Below are positions 1 to 7,991 of a DNA stretch of 16,047 nt, piece by piece. The stretch's first letter is position 1, and the number at the start of each line of letters is the position of its first letter. The notes under the pieces were generated by a model. That model was not told where the DNA came from and made no database searches. It saw only the letters and a list, made by a program, of their open reading frames with translations. This DNA comes from Chrysochromulina parva (Eukaryota; Haptophyta; Prymnesiales; Chrysochromulinaceae), in NCBI GenBank assembly GCA_002887195.1, contig PJAB01001244.1:1-16047 (forward strand), given 5' to 3'. The position numbers and the translations under genes were made by a program.

Positions 1-18
1 CTCGCCTGGCAGGGGCAT

Positions 19-51
19 GCGGAACATAGCCAGGCAAGCGGAACATAGCCA
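19..51. repeat. Short direct repeat, two 14-bp copies
   Basis: The 14-mer GCGGAACATAGCCA occurs at 19-32 and again at 38-51, a period of 19 bp. Both copies are exact. No gene covers them. They may be a remnant of a tandem repeat that extends beyond the left edge of the window; nothing here indicates a function. Confidence 0.6.
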
Positions 52-170
52 TTCGGGTGGCCGCCTTAGCTGCCAGGGAGCCTTGCACCAGCTTTGGCGA
101 CGGCATAATCCCCGACATTCCTGACTCAATGTGGTTCGCACGATACACATCCTGTAGTGCATCCGCATCC

Positions 171-755
171 TCAAGACGTCCGGTGGCGCCGACCTGGGAT
201 GGGTCCAGACCCAAGTAGTTCTAGAAAAAGAGCGGCTGCCTCGGCGCCCTCGAGGGGGTCGGGTCGTACGAGGGCGGCGGCCTCGAACTCGGTCTTGCTA
301 AGCTCGACGCCGGGTTCGAATTTGTCGCGCCTGATCTCGGGGAAGTTTCGCTGCATGAAGGGGTGCGGCGTACTGGGCTTGCCAAGTGCTCCGTACACTG
401 CTCTCCACTGATCGCACCTCATTCAGGTTGTTGTTGGTGGAACTGCAACGCTCAACCTCATCCTCGACTGCCTGCGATAGTCGGTGAGTGGCCGCCCTTT
501 GTTGTGCTCGAGGTGCTGCGCTCGCACAACTAGGGCGAGACGTGGAGCGCCTTTTAAGCGCCGGGTCATCCGGGCAGAGCAGGCGGCGCTCGATGAGCTC
601 GCCCTTGTGAGCTCGGCGATGCGCGCTCCAACTTCTCGCCAACCGCGGGGCGGCCGCGCGATGAGGACTGCGCCAAGAGCGGCAGATGCGGCGGCGAAGA
701 AGATCACGCCATGGGCTGGAGGGCTACAGAGACAACACCTCCTTGACTCGCGCAT
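171..755 (-). other. Minus-strand coding-like region, no intact gene
   Basis: This stretch has no recognisable intact gene, but two adjoining minus-strand reading frames look partly protein-like. From 422 down to 171 the frame uses mostly G/C-ending codons around 390-240 (GAG, GCC, CTC, GAC) and reads like an ordinary soluble peptide of 83 residues. Its frame is closed immediately upstream by a TGA. From 755 down to 423 another frame includes a hydrophobic stretch of about 15 residues (near VIFFAAASAALGAVL). The frames do not join without a splice or a frameshift. It could be part of a spliced gene, a decayed gene, or chance, since GC-rich DNA often keeps antisense frames open. No family was recognised. 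Confidence 0.22.
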
Positions 756-953
756 CAGCGCGCGAACGCATCTGTCCGCATCTGTCCAACCATTGTTGTT
801 TGAGAGGGAACGATGACAAGTCTTTCACACACAACTTCTTTGTTTTCACACAAAAGTGTCCGCGCGTTCACAGATGACGAGACACTTCCAGAACCACGTC
901 GGACCGCCAGACATCGCGAAGCCTCGTGTGCACCGAAACACATCGTGCCTGGC

Positions 954-3791
954 ATGTCGTACCCCGGCTACCCTGGCTACCCCCCGTACGCCTACCCAGG
1001 CTATCCGTATCCGTATCCACCACCCATGCCTGGAATGCCGCCACCCGGTTATCCGCCCGCTGGCATGCCGCCGCAAGGTTATCCACCCGGCGTACCGCCC
1101 GGTTATCCGCCAGTCGGACCGCCTGGCTTTCCGCCCGGTTATCCGCCGCCGCCCGGAATGATGCCGCCGAGGCCACCCGCGATGCCGCCGCCGCACCATC
1201 CGGGGCCGCCGCCCGTGGTGGCATCGTCTGCGGCAGCGCCGCCTCTGGCGCCCATCGTACAGCCGCCGACTGGTGTGCATGCAGCGGCCGTGCCCCCTGC
1301 GATCGCTGTGCCGCCGACGTCGACGCCGCAGCCCACCGTACCCGCGATGCCGCCCACTGCGGCGTCCATCGAGTCCACCGTGGCGCCTGTCGCGCCTGTC
1401 ACGCCTGTCGCGCCGCCGGGCTGGCCGGCTCCGCCGGCCGCTCCGCCGCCCATCGCGACCGCCGCAGGCGCCGCGCCGCCCATCACGACGCCCACCTCGA
1501 CCGCCGCCGGCCCCGCGCCGCCCGCGTTTCGCGCGGCCATTGCAGCGCTCGGCCCGGCGCCACCGCCGCCAATGGAGCGCGCGTGCACGCTGTACGTGGG
1601 CAAGATCCCCGAGGGCATCGACGACGCGCTCATGGTGGCCGTGCTCGAGTGCTGCGGCAGAGTGTCCAAATGGAAGCGCTCGAGCGACCCCTCGAGTGGC
1701 AAGCCCAAGGGATTCGGCTTCTGCGACTACAAGCTCAGTTCCGATCTGCTGCGTGCGATGAGGCTGCTACCGACGGTCACCACGCTCGGCGCGCCCACGC
1801 CGCTGCTCCTCAAGGTCGATTCGAAGGCGAGCGAGTTCCTGCACCAGTACGAGCCCGAGTACGAGCGCTATCTTGGGCACCTGCTCAAGCTGCAGGCGCT
1901 CAGTGCCGAGCACGGCGTCGCGCAGCACATCGCGGCCGAGCCCATCCTCTCGACGGCTGATGGCGACGCCAAGGCGACCGAATCCCTGCGCGCGCTGCTC
2001 GCACAGCATGGGCTGTCGGCGGGTGGCGCGGCCGCGGCCGCGGGCGGCGTGGCGGAGACGGGCAGCAGCAGCGATGCGCCGCCGGCGGCGGTGATGAGGC
2101 CTCCGCCGCCGCCCCAGAGCGAGAGCGCCAAGAACGCGTCCCTCGCGTCCGCGCTGCTCTCGATGGCCCCCGGCGAGGTCATCGCGCTGCCGGCGGGCGG
2201 GGTGCACCCGTCGCCTTGGGCGGCCGGCGCCGGTGCGGGCGCATTCGCGTCCGGCGGCAGCGGCGGTGGCAGCGCTGCCGTGGCCGACGCGTCCGCCGCC
2301 GAGGCAGCGCGCGCGTCGTCGCGAGCTCGCGAGAGGCATGCCCGCGAGCGTGAGGAGCGTGAGCGAACCCGTGACGAGGCGTTCTACCGGTCGGAGCGCC
2401 TCCGTGAAGAAGAAGCGATGGCGGCGGAGCGCGCGTGGGAGAGGCACGAGGCGGACCGCGAGCGCCATCGTGAGCGCGAGGCGCTGCGCGAGCGCGACGA
2501 GCGTCGCGCTCGCGAGCGCGAGGTCGAGCGAGATGAGAGGGAACCCGACAAGGCGCTTCCGAGGGAGCGCAAGGAGGAGCGCGCCCGACGGATGCGTCGC
2601 GAGCGTGCCGACGATGACGAGGATCGGCGGCGCGAGGCCAACGAAGGGCGCGCGAGTCGGCCTGCCGAGGTGCCGCCGCCGCCCGCGGGTGCGCGCCGTC
2701 CCGAGCGCAATCTCATCGGCGACGCGCTGGAGGCGGTCGCGGAGACGGCCGACGTGGCCGTCGCGGGCGCGGCGGCGGCGGCGACGACGGCGGCGGCGAC
2801 GGCGGCGGCGGCGGCTGCGGCTGCGACGGCGGCGGCGAGCGCACTGCTCGACACGGCGCTCGATGAAGGCGAGGTGCTCGAGACGGCGCCGGCGCATGAG
2901 GCTACGGCAGAGGCGCCCGCGGCGCAGGCAGAGAAGGCGGCGCAGGCGGCGCAGGCAGAGGCGGAGGAGGCGCGTGCAGAAGCGGTGGCGCGCGCTGCGG
3001 CTGCTTCGGCGTCGGTGGTCGGCGCTGTCGCTCCAGCGCCCATGGACGTCGAGAGCGACGCGCCCGCGACAGCGCCCAATGGCGGCGCGCCCGCGACAGC
3101 GCCCAATGGCGGCGCGCCCGCGACAGCGCCCATGGACGTCGAGAGCGACGCGCCCGCAACAGCGCCCAATGGCGGCGCGCCCGCGACAGCGCCCATTGGC
3201 GGCGCGCCCGCGACAGCGCCCATTGGCAGCGCGGCCCCCATCAAGCTGGGAGCCTTGCCAGTCAAGCTCGGAGGTCTCAAGCCGGTAGCAAAGTTAGGGG
3301 CGGCCAAGAAACTCGGCGGCGGCGGCGTGGTGGGCGGCGGCGTGGCGCCGGCGGCGTTCGTCGTCGATGAGGGTCCCAAGATGGGCCCACTTGTCGCGAT
3401 CGACTACACCGAGGAGGAGAAGGCGGCAGTCACGCCTGCAGTGGCCCCCCCGACGGCAGAGGAGCTCAAGCAGCTGGTCAACTCCATACCGACGCAGCGC
3501 GACGCCCTGTACGCCGCTCCGGTCGATTGGGATCTTGTCGGGCGCTCGGGGCTCATCGAGACCAAGCTGCGCGCCTTCATCAATAAGAAGATGGCCGAGT
3601 ACCTGGGGGAAGAGGAGCCGAGCCTGGTGGCCCACGTGCTGGACAAGCTCGCCCAGCGGACGCCCGCTGCGGCCATCGAGCAGGGCCTTGCCAAGGTGCT
3701 CGACGAGGAGGCGGGCGTCTTCGTCGTCAAGCTCTGGCGCATGCTCCTCTTCGAGCTGCGCCTGCGCGAATTCGAGGCGGGCAGAAAGTAG
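954..3791 (+). CDS. RBM25: RBM25-like splicing factor (RRM + RE/RD-rich + PWI)
   Basis: Nuclear RNA-binding splicing factor; in animals and plants RBM25 associates with U1 snRNP components and affects 5' splice-site choice. With the start at 954 the protein has 945 residues. Residues 1-205 are Pro/Gly/Tyr-rich with PPGYPP-type repeats. An RRM follows at about 209-290, with RNP2 LYVGKI (213-218) and RNP1 KGFGFCDY (252-259); the text around it, such as the WKR after strand 2, matches RBM25. Residues 455-570 are an Arg-Glu/Asp-rich charged region. Then come Ala-rich and APNGG-type repeats, a VAIDYTEEE segment like the one preceding the RBM25 PWI, and a C-terminal PWI domain at about 857-943 (INKKMAEYLGEEE, VLDEEAGVFVVKLWR). 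An in-frame ATG at 813 would add 47 residues of unlike composition; 954 gives the usual MS-Pro-rich beginning. The family call is firm, the start less so. Confidence 0.93.
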   Translation: MSYPGYPGYPPYAYPGYPYPYPPPMPGMPPPGYPPAGMPPQGYPPGVPPGYPPVGPPGFPPGYPPPPGMMPPRPPAMPPPHHPGPPPVVASSAAAPPLAPIVQPPTGVHAAAVPPAIAVPPTSTPQPTVPAMPPTAASIESTVAPVAPVTPVAPPGWPAPPAAPPPIATAAGAAPPITTPTSTAAGPAPPAFRAAIAALGPAPPPPMERACTLYVGKIPEGIDDALMVAVLECCGRVSKWKRSSDPSSGKPKGFGFCDYKLSSDLLRAMRLLPTVTTLGAPTPLLLKVDSKASEFLHQYEPEYERYLGHLLKLQALSAEHGVAQHIAAEPILSTADGDAKATESLRALLAQHGLSAGGAAAAAGGVAETGSSSDAPPAAVMRPPPPPQSESAKNASLASALLSMAPGEVIALPAGGVHPSPWAAGAGAGAFASGGSGGGSAAVADASAAEAARASSRARERHAREREERERTRDEAFYRSERLREEEAMAAERAWERHEADRERHREREALRERDERRAREREVERDEREPDKALPRERKEERARRMRRERADDDEDRRREANEGRASRPAEVPPPPAGARRPERNLIGDALEAVAETADVAVAGAAAAATTAAATAAAAAAAATAAASALLDTALDEGEVLETAPAHEATAEAPAAQAEKAAQAAQAEAEEARAEAVARAAAASASVVGAVAPAPMDVESDAPATAPNGGAPATAPNGGAPATAPMDVESDAPATAPNGGAPATAPIGGAPATAPIGSAAPIKLGALPVKLGGLKPVAKLGAAKKLGGGGVVGGGVAPAAFVVDEGPKMGPLVAIDYTEEEKAAVTPAVAPPTAEELKQLVNSIPTQRDALYAAPVDWDLVGRSGLIETKLRAFINKKMAEYLGEEEPSLVAHVLDKLAQRTPAAAIEQGLAKVLDEEAGVFVVKLWRMLLFELRLREFEAGRK
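2764..2838 (+). repeat. GCG-rich low-complexity tract (poly-Ala coding)
   Basis: A run of GCG/ACG-type triplets inside the RBM25-like gene encodes an almost pure Ala/Thr stretch. It is a typical unstable trinucleotide tract that may vary in length between strains. It sits between the charged region and the C-terminal repeats and has no recognisable fold. Confidence 0.7.
3034..3213 (+). repeat. Two tandem 90-bp repeats (36+27+27 bp units)
   Basis: Positions 3034-3123 and 3124-3213 are two copies of a 90-bp block that differ at about two bases. Each block is one 36-bp unit encoding an APMDVESDAPAT-type peptide followed by two 27-bp units encoding APNGGAPAT or APIGGAPAT. A third copy begins at 3214 and degenerates. 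Unit lengths are multiples of three, so the RBM25-like frame is kept. This is a recent in-frame tandem duplication within a disordered linker. Confidence 0.9.
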
Positions 3792-4171
3792 CATCGCGTT
3801 GAGGCGGAATGGAATACCCTAATTACCAATTTGCACGGTACTTAAATTTTTTTTTAATTTCTCTATTATTGCTCATGGTTTAGGGTCCCACGACGCTGCC
3901 GGGGTGAGTTTGAGCGCGCGCAGCTCACCGCTCCCCTGCAGGTCACCACAGGCCGCGGTTGCGTGTGGGGACCCTCCTGGAGGTGGTGTGTAAAACCTCC
4001 GCATTCGCAACATGGAACAGCCGACACAGTCCTATTTCTGCACCGATGAGATTACGAAGGGTTGGGGCTGACATGCAGAAGCAATGTTCCTTATGCTGAT
4101 TGAACTGATACAAAACATATGGCCGAGATTTGCAGGAATTGGCTCGAAAAAAGGACCGATCCAGGTGTGGC
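3792..4171. other. Intergenic region with T-rich patch
   Basis: This gap separates the RBM25-like stop from the first ATG of the FkbM-like gene. It contains an AT-rich patch at about 3838-3880, including an uninterrupted run of T near 3847-3855, which contrasts with the GC-rich surroundings and probably lies in the 3' UTR or termination zone of the upstream gene. A splice-acceptor-like TTTGCAG ends at 4135, with the FkbM frame open from 4109 onward, so a short upstream exon of that gene is possible. No other gene is visible on either strand. Confidence 0.5.
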
Positions 4172-5083
4172 ATGATGCTTGACAACACGTCGTTGTGCTC
4201 GCAGCCGATCAACTCTTTGATGCAATTGATCTGGCCACTCCTAATGTGCGTTGCTCGCGGTGGCGGTGACGGACTGAGAGGTGTCTTCGTAGAGCTGGGT
4301 GCGTATGATGGCATCACATCGAGCAACACCCTGGTGCTCGAGAAGTGCCACGGCTGGCGCGGCGTGCTGATCGAGGGCAACCCCACCAACTATAGGTTTC
4401 TCGCAAGTAGCGGGCGCAACGCTTCGAGGTTCGTCCACTCAGCAGTCAGCTCACGCTGCCATGGCGGAGTGAGCAACTTCACTACAATGAAAGGCGAGGT
4501 ATCCGGCATCGCCGAGGTGTTGGCCGCAAGATTGCAGGAAATATTCCTGTACAAACCCAAATGGTGGCCGAATCCCCACGATTTCGTAAAGGTGCCATGC
4601 AAGCGTCTGTCGACCATCCTCGACGAGAGCCTTGCACACCTCTCGAAAATTGCCGCCCCTCTACGATCCTTCGACTTTTTCAGTCTTGACACTGAGGGCA
4701 CGGAGGATGTGGTCCTCGAGAGCCTGCTTGGAGGTGGCACTGCGGCCTTTGGAGACGCTAATCGCGACCAAGCGAATGGTGGTGCCGATGCCACCGGTAC
4801 TGCTGGTGCCGTATCCGATGGCGATGCCAACGGTACAGGTGCGTGGTGGTTGCCGAAAGTTGTGCTGGTCGAGGCAGTAGGCCCCGTCACCAAGGACAAT
4901 AGTGTCGACAAGATGCTCAAAGCTGCAAACTACACTCGCCGCCACGCTCTCGAGCTCAAGACCGTTGACAAGCGAAAGACCCGCGGGCCGGGCATTGTGC
5001 GCAATCGCGTGTATACTCGTCTCAACAGCGCTGAAGAGTTGCGCTGTGCTAAGCTCTTGAAGGGTGGGGGACGGTCAACATGA
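4172..5083 (+). CDS. FkbM-family SAM-dependent methyltransferase
   Basis: Predicted S-adenosylmethionine-dependent O-methyltransferase of the FkbM / Methyltransf_21 family; members methylate hydroxyls on polyketides, glycans and other small molecules, and the substrate here is unknown. With the ATG at 4172 the protein has 303 residues. The SAM-binding glycine motif is VFVELGAYDG (38-47), followed by SNT (51-53), the GW-GVLIEGNP segment with acidic E68 (61-71), VPCKRL (141-146) and the family motif FSLDTEGTE (170-178). A Gly/Ala/Asp/Asn-rich insert at about 187-223 separates this motif from the next strand (PKVVLVEA), where most relatives have only a short link. No signal peptide or membrane segment is seen with this start. 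The frame is open upstream to 4109 without ATG, so an N-terminal exon may be missing; the catalytic core is complete. Confidence 0.88.
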   Translation: MMLDNTSLCSQPINSLMQLIWPLLMCVARGGGDGLRGVFVELGAYDGITSSNTLVLEKCHGWRGVLIEGNPTNYRFLASSGRNASRFVHSAVSSRCHGGVSNFTTMKGEVSGIAEVLAARLQEIFLYKPKWWPNPHDFVKVPCKRLSTILDESLAHLSKIAAPLRSFDFFSLDTEGTEDVVLESLLGGGTAAFGDANRDQANGGADATGTAGAVSDGDANGTGAWWLPKVVLVEAVGPVTKDNSVDKMLKAANYTRRHALELKTVDKRKTRGPGIVRNRVYTRLNSAEELRCAKLLKGGGRST

Positions 5084-5535
5084 CTTCGGGATCCCGTACC
5101 CTATGTAAACGACGAAATTAGATAGGGAAAAGCGCTTGGCGAGGCCCGTTCGGGCGTAACTTTGACCGAGCACTGCTCCGGGAGGCGCTCTGGGAGCGGG
5201 AGGCGGCAGGGTCAGGTTCGCAGGGGGCGGCGATTAAAATTTAAATGTGTTCGGAGTCGGCCGCGGGGAGCGGTTGGCTCCGGGGCTGCGGCTGTTGAGA
5301 TGGCCACGGATCCGGTCGTCGCGTGGTCGTGCGGTGCAGGTGCGTTGGTGTGGGTTGGCTTGGTTGTGAGGTTCGTCTGTGTGATCCGTGTGCCCGTGTG
5401 CGCCCGTGTGTGTCCCCTGTCCCGGCTAGCGGCTTGTCCCGGCTCGCCCCGGAGGGAAGGCGGTTGTGTTTCACAGCCGATGGTTCTAATTCACGCCTCG
5501 AAGACAGGGGACGCCATTACAATGCCGTCGAGGGC
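5084..5535. other. Intergenic region / possible 5' UTR
   Basis: No convincing gene is visible. The stretch holds a small AT-rich island at about 5234-5249, a GT-rich section at 5320-5410, and a repeated TGTCCCGGCT at 5419-5428 and 5435-5444. A splice-acceptor-like GTGTTTCACAG ends at 5476. The frame of the next gene is open through much of this region without an ATG, so its 5' UTR or an extra coding segment may lie here. Confidence 0.45.
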
Positions 5536-6792
5536 ATGCGACTGAGCGGGCGGGCGGGCGGCGCCGGCTCGATCGGCAGCACGTGTACAGGCGGCGGCGG
5601 TGGCGGCGGCTTCGCCGGGGGTCGAATTCCCATCATACCGTCATGGCCGACGACGGAGCGCTGCTACTTTGGCACGCCGCTCTCCGGAAGAATCCGTTCC
5701 TTTGGCACTCCCCGTGCGACCGATGACAATAGGGCGAGACAACACTCGAACTGCGCTACTCTGCAGGCAAACCTAGCGACGGTGCTCGATCAGAGCGTGC
5801 GAGCAGCGGTCTCCCTCCGCGGTGCCGCCGACGAGTTGCACGAGCACAACAAGCATTCTGCGAGCGTGAGCGGCTTCCCCCTCCGCGCCGTTCCCAGAGT
5901 AGTGCCGGCTGGCCAGACGCTGCGCTACCAGGTCGGCGAGCGCGTGCTCTGCCTCGTGGGCGAACGGCGGCCGTGCGGCTCGTGCGCGCGCGACACATGC
6001 GGTCAAACGCAGCGGCACTGTGGCAGGTGCAGCCGGCGTCGCCGGAGCGAATGGGTGCGCGCCACGATCGTCGCCATGCACTATTCCGAGCCCGGGTTTC
6101 CACGGGGGCACACGGCCCCATATCTGGTCCAGCTCGAGCGCGGCCCGAGGCTATTTTTGACTGAGGATGACGCGAGGCTGGTTGTGAGGGAGGCGGATGG
6201 CTTGCTTCGGCCACGCGTGCTTCGGCCGCGCCTCATGCAGGCCAGCGCGTACCGTGCCATCGACGCAGCCGTGCTCGCGGCCGCAGAGCGAACTGCCCTT
6301 TCGCACAGCCTATCGGGCGCCTGCGCCCAACACGGCGCGCAGGCACAGGTGTCCGAGACGTCGCTGCATGCCGCCGCAATGGCCCGCCTTGCACACGAGT
6401 TTGACGACTTGCCCTTTGAGATGGTACGGGGCCTCGCCGCCGCACCGCCGGCGGCCTCGGCAGCGGTGCTTCTCAAACAGTTGCGAGGCGAGCCGATTCA
6501 AGACCTTGCGGCCTTGAAGGCGAGCGCGGCGACCATGGCCACGACCGCTGCAACGACCGTTTCGACGACCGCTGCGGAGGCGGAGGCGGAGGCGGAGGCG
6601 GAGGTTGAGGCGGAGGTGGAGGCGACGATTGCAGGCTTGGCAGCCCTTGCGGTGTGTCACGCGGCCGCGCAGCATGCAAGTCGCCCCTCGTCGGAGGCAG
6701 AGGCGCCTCAAAAGCGACGGCGACTCCGCTTCCCAATCGACACCCTCCACCGCGGCGGCATTGTGCCCGCCTTTGGTACTGGTTGGGTGTAA
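5536..6792 (+). CDS. Unknown protein with small beta-type domain and Cys-cluster insertion
   Basis: No named family was recognised. With the ATG at 5536 the protein has 418 residues. Residues 1-30 are Gly-rich. At about 121-207 lies a small domain of the pattern VGERVLC...EWVRATIVAMHY...APYLVQLERG...FLTEDDARLVV. It resembles Tudor/SH3-like modules that recur in many algal proteins (my recollection, no domain name certain). Between its first two strands is an insert with C137, C140, C145, C152 and C155, spaced CxxC-x4-C-x6-CxxC, possibly a zinc site. The C-terminal half is Ala-rich and helical, with an (AE/VE)n run at about 347-364, then a basic QKRRRLRF cluster near 392-398 that could be a nuclear signal. 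The gene converges on the PhyH-like gene. The start is uncertain because the frame is open upstream. Confidence 0.6.
   Translation: MRLSGRAGGAGSIGSTCTGGGGGGGFAGGRIPIIPSWPTTERCYFGTPLSGRIRSFGTPRATDDNRARQHSNCATLQANLATVLDQSVRAAVSLRGAADELHEHNKHSASVSGFPLRAVPRVVPAGQTLRYQVGERVLCLVGERRPCGSCARDTCGQTQRHCGRCSRRRRSEWVRATIVAMHYSEPGFPRGHTAPYLVQLERGPRLFLTEDDARLVVREADGLLRPRVLRPRLMQASAYRAIDAAVLAAAERTALSHSLSGACAQHGAQAQVSETSLHAAAMARLAHEFDDLPFEMVRGLAAAPPAASAAVLLKQLRGEPIQDLAALKASAATMATTAATTVSTTAAEAEAEAEAEVEAEVEATIAGLAALAVCHAAAQHASRPSSEAEAPQKRRRLRFPIDTLHRGGIVPAFGTGWV
6574..6624 (+). repeat. GCGGAG hexanucleotide repeat
   Basis: An imperfect tandem array of the GCGGAG hexamer encodes alternating Ala-Glu (later Val-Glu) within the 5536-6792 protein. 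It keeps the reading frame and probably forms a charged helix or disordered spacer. The array is interrupted by GTTGAG and GTGGAG variants, which suggests some age. Confidence 0.8.
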
Positions 6793-6919
6793 GTCGGTGT
6801 GAGAGAGTCTCTTGATTCTATCATCTCTCGCACGTGTCACGAAGAGACCACGCTGCATGCACACGCGAGAGACATGTGACACTCGGTTCGGGGCTCGACT
6901 GACAGTGTCACAGTGGCAC
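6793..6919. other. Convergent intergenic spacer with short inverted repeats
   Basis: This gap separates the stops of two convergent genes. It contains the odd palindrome AGAGAGTCTCT at 6802-6812, CACGTG at 6831-6836, and three GTGTCAC/GTGACAC heptamers: 6834-6840, 6876-6882 (inverted relative to the others) and 6905-6911. These could form weak hairpins in either 3' UTR. No role in termination can be shown from sequence alone. Confidence 0.4.
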
Positions 6920-7837
6920 TCACACATGCAATCCGAAGGGGTCTTTGCCTTCAATCTCCGTGAAATACTCCAAGTTGTCCTGCGCTACATTCCCACGGTT
7001 CCAGAACGGGAGCGCCTGGGCACGCTCGAGGCTGATGTCTCCGATCGCCGTCTGTGGAAAGTTGTGCGCGTCTCTCGCTCCGCCGGTGGCGCACACCACA
7101 TATGCCACCGGCCGCTCACGCCCCCAAGGGCCATCAACATTGGCGCCGCCTCGGTGGATCGTCCTGTAGTCGAAGATGATCAGCCCTCCCGCAGGAGTGG
7201 CAGGAGCATCAATCGCCCTCACGTCCAGTGTCGAGTCCGGCGCATCTAAGATGTGCCTAGCGAGAGCGCGAGAAGATTCTCCTAGCACTGGCGCCGGCCA
7301 GAACATCGTGCCGTCACCGTCCTCAAAGATGTCGACGAGTGGCACAAAGACGTTGTAGATGCGATGGGACGGGTCTTGCTGCGCCGTCTCAAAGTGCGTG
7401 TGAGTTGCATCGACGTGAAACCGCTGTACTCGGGCTCCAGGCCGGCTGACCACCGCGCCGCACATGAGTGGCACCACATCTGTAAACGCAGGCCCCTGGG
7501 CCGCGCGGATGATCGGGGTCGCTGCGGCCATTACAGTGTCTACCAGCGATGCCCACGATGCGGTCGCCTCGCGAGGCAGCAACAGGTCCCAGCGATTTCT
7601 CTGGCGATGGCAGATGTTGCGGAAGCGGTACATCTGTTCATTCGGATCGCACCCAGCAGCCTCGACGTCGGCGAGAAGCGCAGCCAGCGTGGAGTGGCAA
7701 AGCGCCGCGCAGTCATTGACTAGCTGCGTGGTGATTACGGGTTCCATCACTACTGTGTAGCCGCGTCCGTTGAGTTGCGCGGCATGCTGCGCAGTTTGGA
7801 GCACACCAACGGGCCCGACGATGGAAAGCCATGCCAT
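6920..7837 (-). CDS. PhyH-family Fe(II)/2-oxoglutarate dioxygenase
   Basis: Predicted non-heme iron oxygenase of the phytanoyl-CoA dioxygenase (PhyH) superfamily, which couples 2-oxoglutarate decarboxylation to hydroxylation of a small molecule or lipid; the substrate here is unknown. From the ATG at 7837 the protein has 305 residues, normal for the family. The iron ligands fit the H-x-D...H triad: H141 and D143 in QRFHVDATH and H228 in IFDYRTIHRGG. R242 in GRERPVAYVV sits where the 2-oxoglutarate carboxylate is bound. DGDGTMFWPAP (173-183) matches the conserved loop between the two halves of the jelly roll. A GTG at 7873 would extend the frame, but the ATG is preferred. No targeting signal is obvious. 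It diverges from the GT61 gene with about 155 bp between ATGs. Confidence 0.88.
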   Translation of the reverse strand: MAWLSIVGPVGVLQTAQHAAQLNGRGYTVVMEPVITTQLVNDCAALCHSTLAALLADVEAAGCDPNEQMYRFRNICHRQRNRWDLLLPREATASWASLVDTVMAAATPIIRAAQGPAFTDVVPLMCGAVVSRPGARVQRFHVDATHTHFETAQQDPSHRIYNVFVPLVDIFEDGDGTMFWPAPVLGESSRALARHILDAPDSTLDVRAIDAPATPAGGLIIFDYRTIHRGGANVDGPWGRERPVAYVVCATGGARDAHNFPQTAIGDISLERAQALPFWNRGNVAQDNLEYFTEIEGKDPFGLHV

Positions 7838-7991
7838 GAAAAAGCTTCGTGAATGAAAGGCGTGAAAGAGCACAGAACTCGCTGCTGGCCGGCAGCCCCA
7901 GTTTTCCGTTTTTCAGCTCAGGCTATTCGCCGGTGTGATTCACAATGAAATTCATGCCCGCACGAGGGATGTCGCAGGCCACTTTTTTGGC
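7838..7991. promoter_or_regulatory. Divergent intergenic region with acceptor-like site
   Basis: The space between the divergent PhyH and GT61 start codons is too short for two large separate promoters, so it may act as a shared bidirectional promoter. It also holds a pyrimidine tract ending in CAG (TTTTCCGTTTTTCAG, ending at 7916) on the plus strand. That resembles a 3' splice site and would open an exon in the GT61 frame at 7917. The two readings compete: a shared promoter, or an intron whose upstream exon overlaps the PhyH gene in antisense. Confidence 0.35.

Noticed and set aside
1767..3379. Long minus-strand open frames opposite the RBM25-like gene
   Set aside because: They encode Arg-, Ser- or Ala-only peptides created by antisense reading of GC-rich repeats; the plus strand has clear RRM and PWI domains.
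4130..4132. TTG as the start of the FkbM gene, and GTG/TTG starts at 5323, 7873, 7935, 9227, 12157 and 14862
   Set aside because: Nuclear genes of eukaryotes normally start at ATG. In-frame ATGs or splice sites explain each frame better.
5323..5535. N-terminal extension of the 5536-6792 protein
   Set aside because: The frame is open but lacks an ATG, is Cys/Val/Arg-rich from GT-rich DNA and contains an acceptor-like site, so it is more likely UTR or intron.
7100..7500. JmjC or prolyl-hydroxylase identity for the 6920-7837 gene
   Set aside because: The spacing of HVD, the DGTMFWPAP loop and the distal HRGG...R fits PhyH better; no JmjC or P4H hallmark was seen.
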